This document shows, piece by piece, positions 59,740 to 64,000 of a stretch of DNA of 64,000 nucleotides. Within the stretch, counting starts at the first letter, position 1; each line of letters starts with the position of its first letter. The notes under the pieces were generated by a model. It ran no database searches. It saw only the letters and a program-made list of their open reading frames with translations, and had not been told where the DNA came from. Source of the stretch: Girardinichthys multiradiatus (lineage: Eukaryota; Chordata; Actinopteri; Cyprinodontiformes; Goodeidae); assembly GCF_021462225.1 (NCBI RefSeq), contig NC_061811.1, positions 3,617,163-3,681,162 on the forward strand. The letters are read 5' to 3'. The translations under genes were made by a program, and so were the position numbers.

Positions 59740-62310
59740 TTCGAGTACAGATCATTTGGCGAAAACAATTTCCAATTCATCTGCTCATGAAACTACCCAG
59801 TAACTCAATCAAATCCTCCACAGGTCCGTAAATAGGAAACTGGTTTCTTTGGAAGGCAGTTATGCAACCTTTCGGAAAACAAATTATTACAGAAGATAAA
59901 ATGTAGTCAGAGATAATAAATCAAAGGAATCCCTGCACTCAGGGTCTTTATATGAAGCTTTGTTGTCATGGAGCCCCCAGTGCAGGAGGTGATGGCTACT
60001 GGTTCTGCATTTTCATGTTATTCATTTGTTACAACTGCTGCAACCCACTGTAGTCCTACCATCAATAAAACTTCCTAAAAAGTGGCCTCTAATAATTAGA
60101 AGAACATGTGATTATTAACGGCGCCTGGGAAGAAGCCGTTTGTGCTTTGACGTGACTGGGAGCGTGAGCGCTCCCATCCCTGTGAGCGTGGGCCTGAGTG
60201 AGTCATGTGTACACTCGGAGCTGAAAAGTGCTTTTAGTTACAGCTCACTGAGTGAAGGACGCTGAGCCTCTAGTATCTGATGACAGATATACCTGGACAG
60301 ACGTAGAAATACCTGCACAGACACAACACTTCAGTCCCTGACAACACATTCTATATAGTTACTAGCTCTATTTTTATTATTTTGGCTTCTTTTGACTGTG
60401 TGTATCTGTGTCCTTTAACTTGTCCGTCACTTTGCTGCTGGTACACTAAAAAATCCTCACAAAGAGACAAATAACGGATTATTTCTTTCTATTCTATTCT
60501 GCTCTGGAGCGCAAGAAGATAAACAGGAGGAAAAGATGGAAAACAAACCGTTTCACGAGTTGAAGGTGGAACTGGGGATGAAACGGTTACCAGCTTTCAT
60601 TACCTGATTACCAAGGTGGTAAAAACCAAGCTTGCAAAGGGACAGAAAATGAGAATTAACTGGAAATTGGTATGATTGTTTGGTCATATTCAGAAATTTA
60701 TGCAAAATAATACAAATTACAACAGATTTAGTTGTAAATAGGATTTTATCATATTTTAATTATTCTCTTGAACAATCAATTACTTCAGTAAACAAAAATA
60801 TGAATGTTGAGGAAAGTGCACAGTGCATGGAGGGGCGTGGCCTAAATAGCTCTGCTAGGTGCATGTAAATAAGGAATAATTTAGACCCACTAATGCCTCT
60901 AAAAAAATCTTTAAAAAATAAAATAAAATAGTCAACATGTTATAAGAAAAGCAAAGGAGAAAGACAATGAGAAAATAAAATTAATGTTAAATTTAATAAG
61001 GACAAATTGAAACTGCTTTAACTGCTTGAGATGTTTCTGCATCGTTGTTTCAAACAACAGAACCGTTTGTAGGTTTATTTCCAAGGTTCAGTCAGGAGAC
61101 ACTGTTTGCACATGCAGAGCCTCACAGTGTTGTCTTTCTGGCATCAAGCCACCTTCCAATGAGTTTCTATGAAACAGGCGTTCCAGCTGGCCTGTGTACT
61201 GTAAACACATATCTGTCCAGGATACTACACTGTACTTTACTGCATTATCGCCACACACACAGACTCAGAAAAGGATGTACGTTCGTTGGTTGTGAGTGGG
61301 ATTCATGGGAGAGATCATGATTCATCGGTGCTATTCCAAGGCCTGCAACATCACTCTTCATCCTCCGCTGCGCTATTCCTGGGCCAACGGGTAACTGAGG
61401 CTAAAAGCAAAACTCAGCCACTAATAAACCCCAGCACTGACACCATCCGGTCCTAAATCTACCCAACATATTGATTACAGCCAATCAGGATGTGTGCTGC
61501 AGATTACACAGCAAGGGACACTCCGGGTTTACTCTGCTTTGGACTTAGAAAATTAAAACGTGAATATTGAAGAACTGTCAACGAACAAATTAGGAGTTCA
61601 GCTGTTTTAAAGAAATAAAAGGTATTAATAAAAACACAACAGAAGAACTAGAACTGCAAGCAGTTATAATAGAGTGTAAGGTCAGCCCTGCGCCGTCCCT
61701 CATGGTACAAATTCCTCTCAATATCCGATTAACTGGAGGTTTGTTCTTCAGCCAGTAAACTGACACAGTAGCTGCCTGATAAAACAGGTCTGCTGCTAAA
61801 CCAGCAAATATATGGTTATCATAATTGTATATTAAGCCTTTAAGGACTCAACACAATTAAAATAAAATAAATCTGCAATGCTGATGAACATAGTTATATT
61901 TTGGGCTGAAACAACAAGTCTTCCATTGCTTTGTAAAGTCATTTATGAGATATTTTCTTTTTGTTGTTTGTGAAACAAACATTGCAGCACCTCTAGACCT
62001 TGGATGTTCTTGAAACTGAGTGAACTGTTTGTGAACCATCTCATCTGGGGTTAAAGATCTGACCAAAAAAAAAAACTTTTACTGTGTCTGATACCTGCCA
62101 AACAAACTTTTCTGCTAGCTACCATTAAACCTTTTATTAAAACTCTCTGAAAACCTCTGACCACAATTTTTTGTAACAGTCAGTAGATGCAAAATGCAAC
62201 ATTTCATGCAGATCAAATTTGATATGATGAAAATATATAGAAAAACTATCTGGAAATGGACGTGGCCTATCTTATTATGTGATGCATAACAGGCATATAA
62301 AGGGCTGATA
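59740..62310. other. No gene recognised; one GC-richer patch with AP-1-like site
   Basis: The stretch 60115-60270 is less AT-rich than its surroundings and holds GGGAGCGTGAGCGCTCCC (inverted GGGAGC/GCTCCC arms) and TGAGTCA (60199-60205). This may be regulatory, but no transcript feature supports it. The remainder shows nothing. Confidence 0.3.
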
Positions 62311-62317
62311 ATACCCT

Positions 62318-62445
62318 AATTTGCACAGGAAGAACATGCAAACTCCATGCAGAAAGACCCCCGGCTGGGAGTCAAACCCGGGACCTTCTTTCTGCAAGGC
62401 AGCAGTGCCTTGCAGTGCCTTGTAACTGCGGTACTGTGCAGGCTG
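62318..62445 (-). repeat. SINE-like repeat, tRNA-like head only
   Basis: The minus strand gives the B-box GGGTTTGACTCC and 'ctttctgcatggagtttgca', as in the 36- and 39-kb copies. It is truncated at both ends. Confidence 0.65.
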
Positions 62446-62449
62446 TAAA

Positions 62450-64000
62450 CATTTCAATAATATTAAAATTTATTGAAGATGACTAAACACGTAGTCAGTC
62501 GTGGCAGAGGGCTGTTCACACTGAGCCTGGTTCTGGTTCTGCTGGAGGTTTCTTCCTGTTAAAGGGGAGTTTTCCTTTCCACTGTTGCTACACGATGCTC
62601 AGTATGAGGGATTGCTGCAAAGTCAATGACACAATGCAAGCAACTGTCCACTGTTGCTAAGTGCTCGTCCAGGAGGAGTGAATGCTGCAAGTCACTGACT
62701 GGAAGAAATCTGTTGGGTTTCCTCAGATAGAAACTATTTAAACAATTAGAATAAGAAAGTGAACTTGACTGCACTGCTTGATAACTAGGAACGGATTATA
62801 TCTGACCAACTTGGAATCTGTTTGTATGATTGGATAAAAACACATTTGACTAATTCCCACAGCAGTTATCAGTAGAGGCAACCCCAGACTGAAATAATTT
62901 TAGGCAATATCACTTTTTCCACCCTCACATCGCTCCACTTGGGACACCAGTAGCCATGTTCTGAAATTTCACACGTATGTGCAACACTGACAGCAGGGTC
63001 ATGTGCAGAGTTGCAGTAACATTACCACCAACAGGCTGGCTTTGACATTCCTAGTGGTCCGATTCTGCCAGGCACAAAACCTCAATATTTTAATTTAATC
63101 CCTAGAGCAGTTATTTAGACACTTGGTAATCCCCACGTCCAGTGCTTAGGCTGATAATTACCCTTATTGGACACCCATAATGATTAGTTTTTGGTTTCAC
63201 CCAAAGCAGCGTGGGCAGATTCATAGGGCGGTTGCAGTGCTCTCCAGAGTGGAAAACCAATCATGTGTTGTAAAAGCGAAGAGAGGCGAGATCGAAATGT
63301 TACAACTAAAGGACAAAAAACTCTTCAAAATTAAAGTTTCTTTAAAGACTTTAAAACAAGTGGTGGTTTAAACTGCTGCTGTGTCAATATAAACAATTAT
63401 TATATTGCTGTGCAACGCACCTCTGGAAACAAGCTGGGAATCTTGCCTCCTTAGAGCCAACTTAACCAAACCAAACTTGGAGTGTAATTTCCCAGGACTG
63501 AAAAGGAATGCTTGAAGCTGTAATCAGGGAAATTTAGACATCTTGCTCTTGACTTTAGTTAGACTTCTATTTGATTTTCCTAACAAACTGCTGCTAAAAT
63601 AGCAAAAGAAAGCCTGTTCACACATCTACCGTCATGACGAGCTTCCGTGCTGGAGTCTGTGCCCAGTCCAGGAGGAACGTGGGTTCACAGCAGGCTGGCA
63701 TAATCTGCAGCAGGCTGGGAAGGCGAGCCTTACTGAAAAGTCATCAGGGATTTTTTCCCCCATTTTTGTCTCCTCCATGTCTGAAACAGGTCAAGGCAGG
63801 TCCCCTCCGTCTCCCTTCCCTCCCTTGCGCTGCTCTTTACGAGCCCCACCTGGCACATTAGTCCTCCACCGCTACAACCAGCTTTCCTGCTGGTTCTACA
63901 TGCACCCCACCTGCATTCATGTCTTACTGTTCTGGAGAAAGGAGCACAGGGTATGTACTGTTCACACTCTGCCACCTTGTTTTTAGAAATGTAGGCCACA
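62450..64000. other. No gene recognised to the right edge
   Basis: Short frames only. The segment 63640-63900 is richer in GC and has overlapping frames on both strands, but no start or splice evidence I can defend. Confidence 0.35.

Overview
The window is nuclear genomic DNA of a ray-finned (teleost) fish. It contains intron-bearing vertebrate genes with canonical GT/AG splice sites, several families of Tc1-like DNA transposons, L2-type and L1/Tx1-type LINE fragments, tRNA-derived SINE-like repeats and long CA/TG microsatellites. There is no bacterial or viral gene content. Assignments come from reading translations and splice sites by eye; no database search was run.

Two protein-coding genes are recognised, and they converge. 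The last four coding exons of KDM1A (LSD1, histone H3K4 demethylase) lie on the + strand at 77-2152, followed by a poly(A) signal. LUZP1 (leucine zipper protein 1) lies on the - strand. Its coding start is at 32815, followed by one giant exon (27683-29921), two further coding exons (25214-25782 and 24959-25135) and probably a terminal exon near 14.95 kb. That last exon would encode only five residues and carry a 3' UTR of about 4.6 kb, ending at a poly(A) signal near 10.3 kb. The same tail-to-tail arrangement of KDM1A and LUZP1 exists on human chromosome 1p36, so this looks like an old synteny block.

Almost everything else is transposon-derived. Between the two genes sits a 5'-truncated L1/Tx1-like LINE with a very G-rich 3' UTR (5.35-8.87 kb). 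The introns and upstream region of LUZP1 hold a nearly pristine Tc1-like element (19497-21064: intact 320-codon transposase, 200-bp inverted repeats, TA duplication). They also hold two full-length but broken Tc1-like elements (25893-27518 and 30375-31981), a 528-bp Tc1-type MITE, and more than fifteen decayed Tc1 relics in both orientations. Other repeats are inverted pairs of SINE-like elements near 36 and 39.5 kb, an L2 LINE with a readable reverse transcriptase (54.75-56.5 kb), a second L2 3' fragment (46.0-46.7 kb), a G-rich minisatellite (11.13-11.53 kb) and several (TG)n tracts.

From about 34 kb to the right edge no coding exon is recognised; this is upstream or 5'-intronic sequence of LUZP1. 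I found no convincing new gene system. The best leads are quasi-palindromes at the same position in separate Tc1 relics (they look like template-switch scars), a Tc1 element whose inverted repeats reach into its own coding region, foldback SINE pairs, and the unusual LUZP1 terminal exon model.
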